Source of the DNA: Cordia subcordata
Lineage: Eukaryota; Streptophyta; Magnoliopsida; Boraginales; Cordiaceae
NCBI GenBank assembly: GCA_028554755.1
Contig: JAPTOF010000003.1
Location: 4,630,501 to 4,694,500 of the forward strand
Direction of reading: 5' to 3'
Length of the DNA: 64,000 bases
The position numbers and the translations under genes were made by a program. Positions 36,186-47,171 of this stretch are shown here, one piece after another. The notes beneath the pieces are model-generated. The model saw nothing but the letters and a program-made list of their open reading frames with translations. It ran no database searches and was not told where the DNA came from. Within the stretch, counting starts at the first letter, position 1, and the number at the start of each line of letters is the position of its first letter.

Positions 36186-36822
36186 CAAGTATTAAAGTTG
36201 TTGAGGGGAATGGGTCTTACGCCTATCAACTAATTAAAGAGTCATCATAATTGACAACCCTACCTACCCTACCTTGTTGACATGAGATCCCCGAATTTTG
36301 ATTCAAAGGAAAAACTGGATTATGTGTCACTCAACTCAAACACTATGAGGACTTAGACCTTCTTTACCTATTCCTGTGAGAAGCAGATGGTGTAACCTAT
36401 ACAATTTGGGATAAACTTTTGCTTTAATGATTCTTGTAGCTTGGGAAGACCAAGTAGGGTATAACAGAGTACTTCTAACGAAGAATCACCTATATGAGTA
36501 AGGAGGGGGTGCTCCTAAGAGAATTGAAGGCTGAATTCTCTAAGTACTCATAAATACTAAGAGTTATTCAAGGCCAAAATAAACACAATCATGAGAACTG
36601 ATAGTGAATTGAAAGATGATGTATGTATGTTGTTGTCTTAGTTTACACAAAAGGTGAACAGTTCAACACCTTGAGTCCACTGGTCAGTGGGTAAACCCGA
36701 TAACACTAAGGAAGGTTCAAAGCCAAAAGCTACCTATCCTGAAGTAGCATCTTTCTTCGAACTCTTTTTTGTGTATGCATATTTTGCATTTTGACTATCT
36801 AATTTTCATTCATGTGGGGGAA

Positions 36823-37609
36823 TTTTAGAAATAGATCCGAATGAAAAATTTGATGATAAAATTTGTGAATTAGTGATTTTATTATTTAATTTATGGTTAA
36901 TTTATCATCATATTCCAAATTGAGAACGGGTATGATTTTAACATAAAGCTTGAAATTTGATATGTAAAGCTTTACATATGCATATGTTACAAGAATATAA
37001 GTTGCATGGTCCATCATAATAATCACAATCATGAGGTAATAATTGCATGCAATTCAAATGGCTTTATAAGCAATTAAAATCTAGTGAACTTATGAACGTT
37101 ATGCTTGAAATTAGCATCTGTTTTGTGAAACTTATGTGAGCGTCTCATTATCCAGTTAAGCTCCTATTATGATGGTATTTAACTGGTCAGATTTGTTTTC
37201 ATTTATAAGTTCTATCCTTGGCTGTGTAGCGTTTCGTTGTGGAAAAAATCCAAGAATCCTTCTTGTTTATGCACTGCATACAGTAGCATATAGATTACAT
37301 TTTTAATTTTCAAAAGAAAGTTCATCACTGCTGTCCACATGCTTTTGCAAAGGTGTGCTACCCGACAGAAGAGGTAAAATCATTGTATCTTAGAAGGGAT
37401 ATGCCACAACCCTTAGCACCATTATGGGGGGCATAAATCCCTTAAGAAAATTGTCCTACGAGCTTCAGTTTTGTTATTTATTTTTATATTTATATATCGT
37501 ATTTTACTTGTTTGGTTTTATAAAAAGCAATAATATAATATTTTAGTTATTTTCTTTCAATTTCTAAATTCCAATTTTTATTCTTATTTTGCATATCTTA
37601 TTTCGAACA
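36823..37609 (+). repeat. right LTR of the copia element
   Basis: 787 bp, collinear with the left LTR without its MITE. The first two bases are TT instead of TG. It ends TTTCGAACA, followed by the TTTGT duplication. Confidence 0.9.
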
Positions 37610-37684
37610 TTTGTCAACCCAGTTTGGCATACACTATTTCAACTATATTTTGTATGTGGAAAACAATCACCCCAAATATGTACA

Positions 37685-38200
37685 TGATGGGGGGAGATTT
37701 TCGTTATAACTGAACCAAACCAAAACTGAAGTTTAATAACCGAATTTTCGAATTGCTAAAAATTGCTAACCGCAACCGAATTGAATAATATTATTTACCG
37801 AAATTATTTAACTGAGTTTTTTCGGCTCAGTTTCGATTATAACCGAAATAACCAAATTGTTCTAAAAAATCCTAAATTATTTAAAACTAACTTAAATGAC
37901 CAAATTTCTTTATAATAACTAAATTCAAATATTCATCATCAAATTTATATTATGCATCTAAGAATGTTATAAACTTATAAACATAAATGAACATAGATTT
38001 TAAAAATAATAACTAAATATTTTTTTGAATAAAAAATAAACTATTCAGTTATTAACCGAACTTTTGGAAGAATAACCGAAACCGAAATTTTTCATTTTTA
38101 ATAACTGAAACTGACCAAACATAAAAATAACCGAACCAAACTTTATATTTTGATTAAGTTTGGTTCGGTTTTTCAGTTATAACCGAATAATGCTCACCCC
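37685..38200. mobile_element. hAT-type MITE with 8 bp duplication
   Basis: The 8 bp repeat TATGTACA lies on both sides (37677-37684, 38201-38208). The right end (opposite strand) reads GGGGTGAGCATTATTCGG and the left GGGGGGAGATTTTCG, both followed by TTATAACTGAA.AACC. Multiple CCGAA/TTCGG units fold the two halves together. Its GGGGTGA end matches the insert at 31432-32015. Confidence 0.75.
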
Positions 38201-38208
38201 TATGTACA

Positions 38209-39612
38209 GGGTGTAAGTGTTACATGCACGTGAAACTTATTCATGATATATGAGATGGTCGTTTTCAAGACTATTTCTTTGTAAGCAAAATATCTAGAAA
38301 TGTTTCCAAACAAGCGTCGATAAAATATAATCATCGAAAAAGTTTAGGATGAATAGTTGAGAAATAATTTGTTATAATCAAATCAAAGATCTTAAGTTCA
38401 AAATTATATCATTTCATTATGGATATTACATAACTACTATTTCATCTATATTATGCATTAGAGTATCTTGCCACACTAGAAGATGTAAACTTGGGACGAA
38501 CTCACTGGGACATTGACTAGCATGTTTACGATAAAAAATGATTTAGGCTCTATTTAGTCTAATTATGAGATTTTAATTATCGAATTGTTATAAAATTTTG
38601 GTTTAAAGTGCTATTGAATGAAAGATATTGTTTAGTCTTGTATTTTAGGAGTTGAACTTTTAATTATTTTGAGGGTAATATAATCTTTCAAAGTTATGAA
38701 ATATTATTTTCAAGGGAAAGAAAAAAAAATTCTGACATAATGGGACAAAAACAACTTTTCAAAAGTTTTTTCCTAAAAAACTTTAATTTGGAGCTTCTTT
38801 TTCTGGCATAATGGGGAAAAAACATTTCAAAAGTTTTTTTTAAAAAACTTTAATTTGGAGCTTCTTCTTACCTTTTTTTTTTTCTTAACTATAATAAGCA
38901 AAACAAATTAAGTTTTTAAACTCACAAAATTCATTTTTAATTGTATAAAAGTTAGGGAAGACGGACCCTTGTGCATTTGTAACATGGGGGTGAGATGTAA
39001 ATACAAATAAAGAAGATACATTACCCAAAAGAGAGTGCGTGCACTAAATTCATGAGTTTACGTGCTTCTTAAGCAACAGATGATTCTCTTGAGAGATCCC
39101 ACGTTCACAGAAAGATTCTATTCTTAATAATGTCAAATATTTCAAGGAACTGGATGGTCAAATACTTCAAGGAACTGGATGGTTTCTTTTCCTGAAACAG
39201 CACCAGATTCTCCCAGCTATGTTGACCCATATTGTTTTCTAAGTCTGATTCGGTCTGAATCTTCTTGTATATAATTTCTCAATGTTATAACATAACGAGA
39301 GAACTTCAAAAGTAATATATAATAACAATAAAATGATCTTGACCTTGTACTGATGACTTATGGATCTTTTTTTCAAAACTATGGATTCTTTATTTCTGTT
39401 TAACAATGATATGTTCTTCGTCTCTAATTTTCATCACCGATCTATTTTTTTTCTAGTTGTGGTAGAAATTTAAGATTGGTGAAGGGAGAATCAATGAACA
39501 TTACTTTCATCATTAATGTGGAAAAGCAAATGCAAGCACGTCTATAAAGCTTGTACATGTGGATACATAGCTATTATTGGATGTAAAATTATTAGTGAGT
39601 ACAGCATATATA
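38209..39612. repeat. spacer with a ~70 bp tandem duplication
   Basis: Two copies at 38730-38800 and 38800-38867 share 'CATAATGGG.AAAAAC', 'TTTCAAAAGTTTTTT' and 'ACTTTAATTTGGAGCTTCTT'. The stretch at about 38545-38700 resembles 60790-60900, a low-copy AT-rich repeat. No gene recognised. Confidence 0.45.
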
Positions 39613-39824
39613 GGCCTCATTTGAATTGATTTTTTTTAAATGTGTTTTCTTTAAAACTTTTGAAAAAGTTGTTTTTTTGAGAGATTAAAAATTCTAATTT
39701 CATAAAAAATGCTAAAATTGAGAATTTTTTTTCCAGAGTTTAAGCTTCTTTTTTAAAATCTAATTGAAATACTAATTGCAAAAAAAGAAAGTGTTTTTTC
39801 CATTAAAAAATACATCCAAACAGG
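39613..39824. mobile_element. Tourist-like MITE, family T copy 3 (worn right end)
   Basis: Starts GGCCTCATTTGAATTG and ends ATCCAAACAGG before losing the last bases; poly-T/poly-A fold-back interior. Confidence 0.6.
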
Positions 39825-40116
39825 TATGAGTTGGATATTTAGCTACTGAACAGAAATTGATTCCTATATTTCCTCCATAAATTTGCAGCCGACCTAGCTA
39901 GTTTTGATAATATTCACGATTTGGCAATAATTAATGTCCATGTCTTTTTCAATTATGCAGTACTATTCAATCAGTCATTCTGTACATGCTGTTGATATAC
40001 TTTGGTGGCCGACATATAATGATCTGTCTATTTGTGCATGATAATATTATAGTTGACATGATTAATTATATTATATAAATGCAAACTAAAGGACAAACAT
40101 TTTCATAGTTTATTTT

Positions 40117-40128
40117 CACACACACACG

Positions 40129-40169
<41 letters not shown>
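40117..40169. repeat. compound (CA)n(TA)n microsatellite
   Basis: About 17 CA units with one CG interruption run into about 10 TA units. Confidence 0.92.
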
Positions 40170-40292
40170 GTAACAGAAATGCTGGAGGGGATAGTTTCCT
40201 CTTTGATTGGCCGAATGGCAAATACCTTATTTATACACTTTTGAATGATGCAAATAATGTCGTATAATAAATTATATCTCGATCGCTAATTT

Positions 40293-40557
40293 GGGTTCAT
40301 TTGAATTAGGTTTTTTTTTTTTTTAAAGTGTTTCTTTAACAACTCTTGAAAGAAGTACTTTTTTTTTTTTGGAGAAGTTAAAAATTTTAGCTTTTGAAAA
40401 AGTTGTTAAAAATTTTTACTTTTAAAAAGTTGTATTTGAGTTTTTTTAAGAATTGTAGCTTTTTTAGATACCAAACAAATAATTATTCCAAAAAGAATGT
40501 GCATTTTTCTAAAAAAGAAAAAAAATACTTTTTAAAAAAAAAAATCCAAACAAGCCC
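40293..40557. mobile_element. Tourist-like MITE, family T copy 4
   Basis: 265 bp from GGGTTCATTTGAATTAGG to AATCCAAACAAGCCC, followed by TTA; the left flank has lost the matching triplet. Confidence 0.65.
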
Positions 40558-40667
40558 TTACTCAACTTTCAAAGTCCTACTTCCTTTTAGAAAATTTTGA
40601 TGAATAAAGATTTGCTTGAATGCTTTAGTTAATTAACATTAGTTGCTAAACGAACGAAATGACGAAG

Positions 40668-40691
40668 ATATATATATATATATATATATAT
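40668..40691. repeat. (AT)n microsatellite
   Basis: About 12 AT units. Confidence 0.88.
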
Positions 40692-40699
40692 TATATTCA

Positions 40700-42585
40700 T
40701 TTTAAAAGTTAATTGATGTCACCTTATATCGATGATATTTTCACTATTGATTGACGCGATTAATTCTCTAAACAAATCTCTTCTCCGTGACTAGTGCATG
40801 GTCAAATGTCCCAATATCGAAAGAGGTGAGGTGTACTTAAATATTAAGAAGCCAAGTGAATTGAACCTAACTCAATGGGAAATTTTCAAAAATAAGTGGA
40901 TTCATTGAATGGCAACAAGTAATTGATGGCAATAACACCGACAAATAACAATCAAGTTGACTATTTGAGGTTTGACATTATGAGATGGTAGAGTCCAAAT
41001 CGTCCAAGATCATCTTTGAAAGAAGCATCAGTTAAGCCTAGAAATGAGCAAACAACAACGACTACCCATAGAATGAGACATATCTTTCGCAAATTTTGAG
41101 AAGGATAATGAAGAAGAAGCCACTACGTAAGACAAGTGGATAGAAGTATCTTAAACAATGATATTGATATTTGGTTTTTTTTTTCTTTTTTTAAATTTGA
41201 GTTATGACACCTCCAAATCAAATTAAATTAAAATTAATTATTATTGGACTAGGAGTTGTGAAGAAAACACTCTCTCAAAAAGTATATTTCCCGGAGTCGA
41301 ACTTGTGTTCTGCTCTTTATGAAAAGTAATATCGCTACTATTTCAACTAACAACTTGTTTATGTATTAATATTTTTGTTGTTGATGGACTTTTATGTTGA
41401 CCCAGGTGGGATGGTGTGGGGATGCTTTGAGTTAAAATATTCAACTACATTAGATTTGAAATTAATTCTTAATAAACCAAATATAATAAAGAAAATATTC
41501 ATCCAATAGATCGAAAATATATTATTTCCTTTACAAGAGTTGAAATCGTTATCATTTTAATTAACAACTTATTTGTATAATGATATTTTTGTTATTGAAG
41601 GCTTTGAGCGAATGGTGGTTGGGGTTGCGGGAAAGGTGGGTGGGCCTTTGATGGGTGTATTTCTAAAAGAGAGATTTATTAATGTGGTACCCACTATCCA
41701 CTTTGTCTTAAAGCATTGGATTGGCCCCTTGTGCCCACTTTCCTTTTTAATTTCTTTCCATAAGTTAACCTACCCTTTTCCAGACGAGAATTGTATGCCC
41801 GCGAAAGTTGTGCGGAGAGACACCGGAATTATCGAAAAATATTTATATTTATAATAATATATAATTATATATTTAAATGTAAAACATTTGATCACAATAT
41901 GGTTTGATTCTTTATTGATCTAAAATGTACATCAAAATATATTTTTACATCATATGACGTTATAACTTTGAAGTTTGAACCATATTAAAAAGAATTCTTC
42001 ATTGTTAAAACATTCTTTATGAACCAATCTTGTCAAATTAAAATTCAAAAATTCCGAATTATTTGTTTATGTGTTGATCTCATTCTCACTCTCACTGCAT
42101 AGTTTATCCCCATAAAGTAGTATCTCTGTATAAAGTGAGTAAGTGACCCAAGAGACAAGCTAAGATAAACGAAAAATATAAAGTTAGGCAAAAAAAACTT
42201 CATTAGTTCTCAGAGGGCTCATTGAAGACATGAAAAAGATTGTTTTTCTGCTTAGAAATTTTAATCCCCTCATAGTATGTAATAAAACGAGAAAGATCTA
42301 TTGATGACCAATTGTTTAGATCATTTCTTTATAGTTGCATTATTAGTTTGACATATTAGATTTTTTTCCATAATTTTATAATATTGGAAAGAGATCGAAA
42401 GATGTTCAAATCATTATTTTCTAGATATTGTAGTTTGTTACTATTGAATCTCCTCTATAACTTTATAAAGATTATAAAGAGTTCAAATAAGGATCCAAGT
42501 TCTTAGACCACGATGCACCTCAATACATGCACTAATTTAATTCGGAGAAAGGCTAAAATTTAGGACTTTAGTTTGGTTTACACAC
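40700..42585. other. spacer with possible SINE-like remnants
   Basis: On the minus strand at about 41268-41366 the segment TTAGTTGAAATAGTAGCGAT... and GTTCGACTCCGGG has tRNA-like A- and B-box spacing; a similar plus-strand segment (TTAGTTGAGGTAATAGCAGC then GAGTTTAAATCG) lies at about 43487-43543. Both are decayed. The 93-codon plus ORF at 41573-41854 has no recognised domain. Confidence 0.3.
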
Positions 42586-42588
42586 TAA

Positions 42589-43140
42589 GAGCTTGTTTAG
42601 CTTTGCTTGCTTTTATGTGCTTATAAATTGCTAGTGCTATTAAGAGCTTGAAATACTTAAAATCAAGTGATAAATGAGCAGCATAAGTGTTTAGACATTA
42701 TGTACTTATAAGTTGCAAACATGTTTGGCAAATAAATACTTGTAAATGGGTTTAGGGAGTGGCTTTAAATGGTTGAGATTACTTTCTCTAGGAGTGATGT
42801 CCTAAGTTCAAATCCCATGGAGAATGAGGGTCTAGGTTGGGGTAAGTTTTTTTTTTTTTGGGTATATATAAAAAAGGAGAATTGCATATAAATAGTAGTA
42901 TTAGTTAAAATGACCAAAAATGATCTTTCCTTAATTAATGTTATAAAATTACCTAGAACTTTGAAGGATAAGAAAGTTTTTTTTTTTTTTGTTCAAACAA
43001 CTAGTGCTTATAAACTACTACATTTACCTACTTATAAGTACATAAAAGTGACTTAATAGTGTGTTAACCAAACATGCAGAAAAATATCTTTTTAATTTAT
43101 AAGATAGTTCACCAACTTATAAGATTAGCCAAACACCCTC
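42589..43140. mobile_element. Tourist-like MITE with a SINE-like insert
   Basis: The ends GAGCTTGTTTAGCTTTG (left) and, opposite strand, GAGGGTGTTTGGCTAATC (right) are flanked by TAA on both sides (42586-42588, 43141-43143). 'GTGCTTATAA' and 'TTATAAGTAC' blocks pair between arms. The 552 bp length includes a SINE-like insert at about 42748-42860. Confidence 0.6.
42748..42860 (+). mobile_element. tRNA-derived SINE-like insert
   Basis: Reads AGTGGCTTTAAATGGTTGAG (A-box region), then CTAAGTTCAAATCCCATGG (B-box region), GAGGGTCTAGGTTGGGG, and a T13 tail. The same order occurs on the minus strand at 8441-8537, which makes it a repeat family. Exact ends and duplication were not resolved. Confidence 0.45.
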
Positions 43141-43143
43141 TAA

Positions 43144-44710
43144 TACTTTTACCGTTTATTACTTTTTCAAGAGTAGACTTTAATGTACCAAAAGTGGATA
43201 TTAGATGGAGGGAATTTGGAAAAAAGTGGGACAAAAAGTACCAAAGGGGACCAAGTTTGTCACACGCAATGGCAGTGCCAAGTCATTGAGCAACCATTTT
43301 TTTGGGCTTTGTTAGTAATATGCTATAAATACTCGTCTGGTCATCCATGGTAGAAAACTTAATCATACCAGCTAAAAATTATTGCAGACAAAGATGGGTG
43401 ATTGAGTCTCATGATTCATTTTAGATGATAATGTCTTAACAAAATTGTACTGACAAAATAACATGGTCCAATCAACAAATTATTAGTTGAGGTAATAGCA
43501 GCCACACTTCATAAAGAAGAGAATACGAGTTTAAATCGTGAGGAATATACTTATACGGCGGACTTTCTTTTAACGTTCCCAATCCGACAAGAATTAATTT
43601 CAATTCTGATAGGACCTAGTATTCCCCGACTCAAAGTCCGAAAAGAAAAATGGTCCAAAACAAACAACACGATAATTGAGAGGATTCGTGGCCTCTGACA
43701 TATATAAAATAAGAGGGAAAAAGCAAATTGTTTCCCTGAAACTTCTGTTCATATAGGTCCCTAATTACTGAAATATATATAGCTGGCATCTCCTTGTTGT
43801 AATACCCAAAGTAAGTACACGTTCCAACAGCAACATTGCCACAAGGACCACCTAAATGTGGGGTTGTAAGTTGTGTAACCTGATCCCTATCAAACACAAT
43901 GTTTAGTAATTTTCACTAGTACTGGGATAATTAAAATGTCAACGTAAAACTTGTTTATATCTCGTGTTCTAATTGAATTACGGATCAATTTTCTTAAAGT
44001 TAATCTCTATGAGATCTTATATTTGATTAACTTAGACCTTACCTCTTTTTAACAAGATTATGTGTCTCAAAATTTGACAGTTGAAAAAAAATTTTGAAAA
44101 AGAGTTCTCCGTCACAACGTCTTCTAGAGTTAAACGAGACAACTGTCGTTCTGGGGGTAGATCTGAGCCTAGTTTGATGGTTGCCATCTGAGTGTCAGAT
44201 TGTGTTTGAAAGTGAGAGAGTGAGTGTGTGTTATGTGTGTTCATCTTCCAGCTAAATTGATCATGGTAACAGCTCAAATTGGACCACCCTATGGGCTTAT
44301 TTTTTAAGTATTCAATAGTCTTAGGGGGTGGTGGTCCTATCATTCTCGATCATAATTCATAAGTTGAAGTGATCTTCTGATGAAACTGACACTCCAACCT
44401 ATTCTTGTGTACAATTCAGTGGTAGTTTTGACATCAAAATTCGCTCCTGCTTTTTGCCACTAGAAGAAATCAATAGATAACGAATCTATATCTATATCAA
44501 TATAAAAATACGCCTTAAGGCGTAGCCCAAAGTAGTGTGACATAGGTCCTTGGGCTGGAAATTAATTTTACTGGACTGGGGATGAATTTTTCTTTTGGGC
44601 TTCACTGATTCGATCCAAACTAAGGTGAAACTTTTCCTTCCCTGGACTACAAGCATTGCAATTCTGTGCCCCCAACAAACTGGTGAAGTAATTTAGTGTA
44701 TACTGGTTAA
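43144..44710. other. intergenic with orphan minus-strand frames
   Basis: Two minus-strand frames (44032-44343 and 43631-43897) look less random than the spacer. The first contains MATIKLGSDLPPERQ and reaches a GTAAGG donor at about 44042; the second contains TTPHLGGPCGNVAVGTCTYF. Their phases do not join at the obvious acceptor (GATAG| near 43890), and I recognise neither. Not called as a gene. Confidence 0.25.
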
Positions 44711-44713
44711 TTA

Positions 44714-44940
44714 AAGGTTCCTTTGGATTGGTTTGTTTTTAAATATATTTTTTTATAATTGTTGAAAAAAGTACCTTTTAAAAAAGTTGAAATTTCTCAA
44801 AAAATTAAATTTGAGCTTTCTAGAAAAAGATACATTTGAATTTTTCTTTTAAAGTTTCATCCCTTTCTTTTTAAGTCAAGGCAAATACTTTTTTTAGGAA
44901 AAATAAATTTTTCATGAAAAAAAGCCTGACCAAAGAGGAA
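44714..44940. mobile_element. Tourist-like MITE, family T copy 5 (diverged)
   Basis: Ends AAGGTTCCTTTGGATTGG and CCAAAGAGGAA, flanked by TTA on both sides (44711-44713, 44941-44943). Poly-T/poly-A arms as in the other copies. Confidence 0.58.
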
Positions 44941-45487
44941 TTATCAAGTCTGAAGTTATGTCATTCTATTATAAATATTATATATCACTTGATTGACTTT
45001 GGAAATGTGTAGGATGTCCAATTGTAGCACGGGATCTTTTGTCTCATAGTGTTCCAATGATATTCTTGTTTAAGATTTCAGATATGACAGACACAGTTTT
45101 TGAGTAAATTATTTGTTCACCGCTGGGCCCACCCTCGCTTTATTTTCAGCCCAATTTTTACAACATGGAGGCATTCAAAATCGTTCTAGTGATTTTGTCT
45201 CCATTAAACTGCAATGATGTATTCTGTAAAGCAACTGCTTAGCTTCAGTCTTCAAAGTCCTAGGGGCACTGGACTAAAATGGATACCATTTGTCGGAGGT
45301 GAATCTTCTGCTTATACTTGTTATTCCTAACTCCGTGAAGGTTAGTAATCAATCAAATCGTCTCTTTTCAATATCCGGGTTATCTAGTAAAGAAGGCAAG
45401 ATAAAACATTGAAAATGATACATTTCATGTTATTTAACGACAAATATAAAAATAATTGTCACGTTTTGCAAGAGAATGGACATGTTA

Positions 45488-45715
45488 GGGCTCGTTTGGA
45501 TTGGCTTTTTTCAAAAGCGCCTTTTTTAACAGCTTCTGAAAAACAGTTTTTTTTAAAAAGCTGAAAATTCTGACTTTTCAAAAAAGCTGTATTTTAGTTT
45601 TTTTCAGAGTTTCAGCTTTTTTGGATGACAAATCAAATAGTTATTATAAATTTAATGTAACTTTTTTAAGAAAAAAAGTGTTTTTTCTTGAAAGAAAGCC
45701 AATCCAAACAGGCCC
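45488..45715. mobile_element. Tourist-like MITE, family T copy 6 (best preserved)
   Basis: 228 bp with near-perfect ends GGGCTCGTTTGGATTGGC and GCCAATCCAAACAGGCCC, flanked by TTA (45485-45487, 45716-45718). Used here as the family reference. Confidence 0.82.
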
Positions 45716-45718
45716 TTA

Positions 45719-47171
45719 GTCTCGTTAAGAACAGCTGTGGAGTGCCATTGTTTTATCCTGTAATTCATGTCTTGATAGCTAAACAGTGAATATGTACATG
45801 TGGCTAATTAAAAGTAAACAAACAATATACACCGTAGCTTTCGGCGGATTTAATTTTTGGGAGAGAACAAGAATGGTGCTTATCGTTTTTACTTTACTAA
45901 GTAGTATAGATATGCAACTGCTTGGGACGTTAAACGTTCATGCTGTTAGCTGTTTCATTGCTAAAAAGCTTGAGTAACAAAAAGTAAATTGAAGAGAATG
46001 TAACTCCATTTCCATAAGCAAAAGCAGAAAGCAACAATTTGCATTTGTTATTCAGGAAAAAGAAAGTTGTTGTGTTAGAAGAAGCTAAACTATACAGGCT
46101 ACATGTTGCTCATATCTACAGACTGGTTAGTGAACTACAATTTGAGTCTTCCGGTTGGGTGTTACCTACTTAGAAATCCACTAGATGGTACTGAGGTCAT
46201 TTTGATTTTGAAAAATGATATGAGAAAAGTCACATCTTTTAAAATAATCCTTGACTAATTTGATTTTACCTCCAAAAACGAAAGTTGCATTTGCCAAAAA
46301 GCATTGGAGTTTTTTAAATTCCACATGTTTTAGCTTCGGTCATATTATAGGGTCTAGATAAAAATCTTAATTTTTATATAAACTTCTGCCAGATAGTTGA
46401 ATTACAAGATGTAGAAAAATGAATAGCAACAACAATTTTGCAAATAGAATTATAAGAAACTAAATATCATACCAAAATCTGTTTCTGACTTGTCTCACAC
46501 TCAATCTCTTCAATATTTTTAAGCTCAGTGTGCTAATAGTCTTATTTTGCGAAATCTACCAAGATATAAAGTCGCCTTCTTGTAATAGTAGCACTTGAAC
46601 TATAAAAACCATCAAACCTACAAAGCGTGAATTCTCTATACTAATGCAATGGTAAATGGCTGCATTACACCAAAATGTAAAAAGGTTGTAATTTTGCGCA
46701 TTAAAACACGATTTTATACAACAAGAGTTTGACTCAGCTATGCCCATCAAGTCAGATAGTTTATAAGTGTAGTACAATAAACATGACAAACATAAATATT
46801 CTTTAAATTCAAAACTTAGATTAGTAAGTTGTCTATGACACTTCACTTGAACGAAGCCGAACTATGTGTGGAGAGCTTGGATGGTTGGATTTACGGAAAG
46901 CTCACAAGCCCCTTCCACCTGCTTGACTTCAATACCAAGACAAAACCAGGAGACGCATACAACTTCAAGAACAGAAAGCCAGGAGACTTGACCGAATAAA
47001 AAGGATATAAATTAGCACAGGAGCTTGTATACAAAATTGCTTTGTTCTATCTGAGCTGATATGCTTGTACATTTACCAGAGAACTCAGATGTATGCAGTG
47101 GACTAAGAAGTTAACAAGTTAAGCTTATGAGATGGTTAATTAACAAGGGGATTGTAAGGGATCATGCATTG
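45719..47171. other. spacer and 3' flank of ATXR6
   Basis: The right part is the probable minus-strand 3' UTR of ATXR6 below its stop at 47172-47174. Small ORFs at 45786-45977 and 46556-46846 have no domain. Confidence 0.35.

Larger units (their letters stand above)
29665..37609 (+). mobile_element. decayed Ty1/copia LTR retrotransposon
   Basis: It is bounded by LTRs (29665-31057 and 36823-37609) whose outer ends read TGTTAGAAA... and ...TTTCGAACA, with the 5 bp duplication TTTGT on both sides (29660-29664, 37610-37614). A purine-rich GTGGGGGAA tract precedes the right LTR. Internal domains are in copia order (gag, protease, integrase, RT, RNase H) and all carry stops and frameshifts. Two later insertions, 30113-30718 and 31432-32015, inflate it. 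The LTRs differ at many sites, so insertion is not recent. Confidence 0.93.

Noticed and set aside
41573..41854. 93-codon plus ORF
   Set aside because: No recognised domain and no supporting splice or promoter context; partly next to SINE-like remnants.
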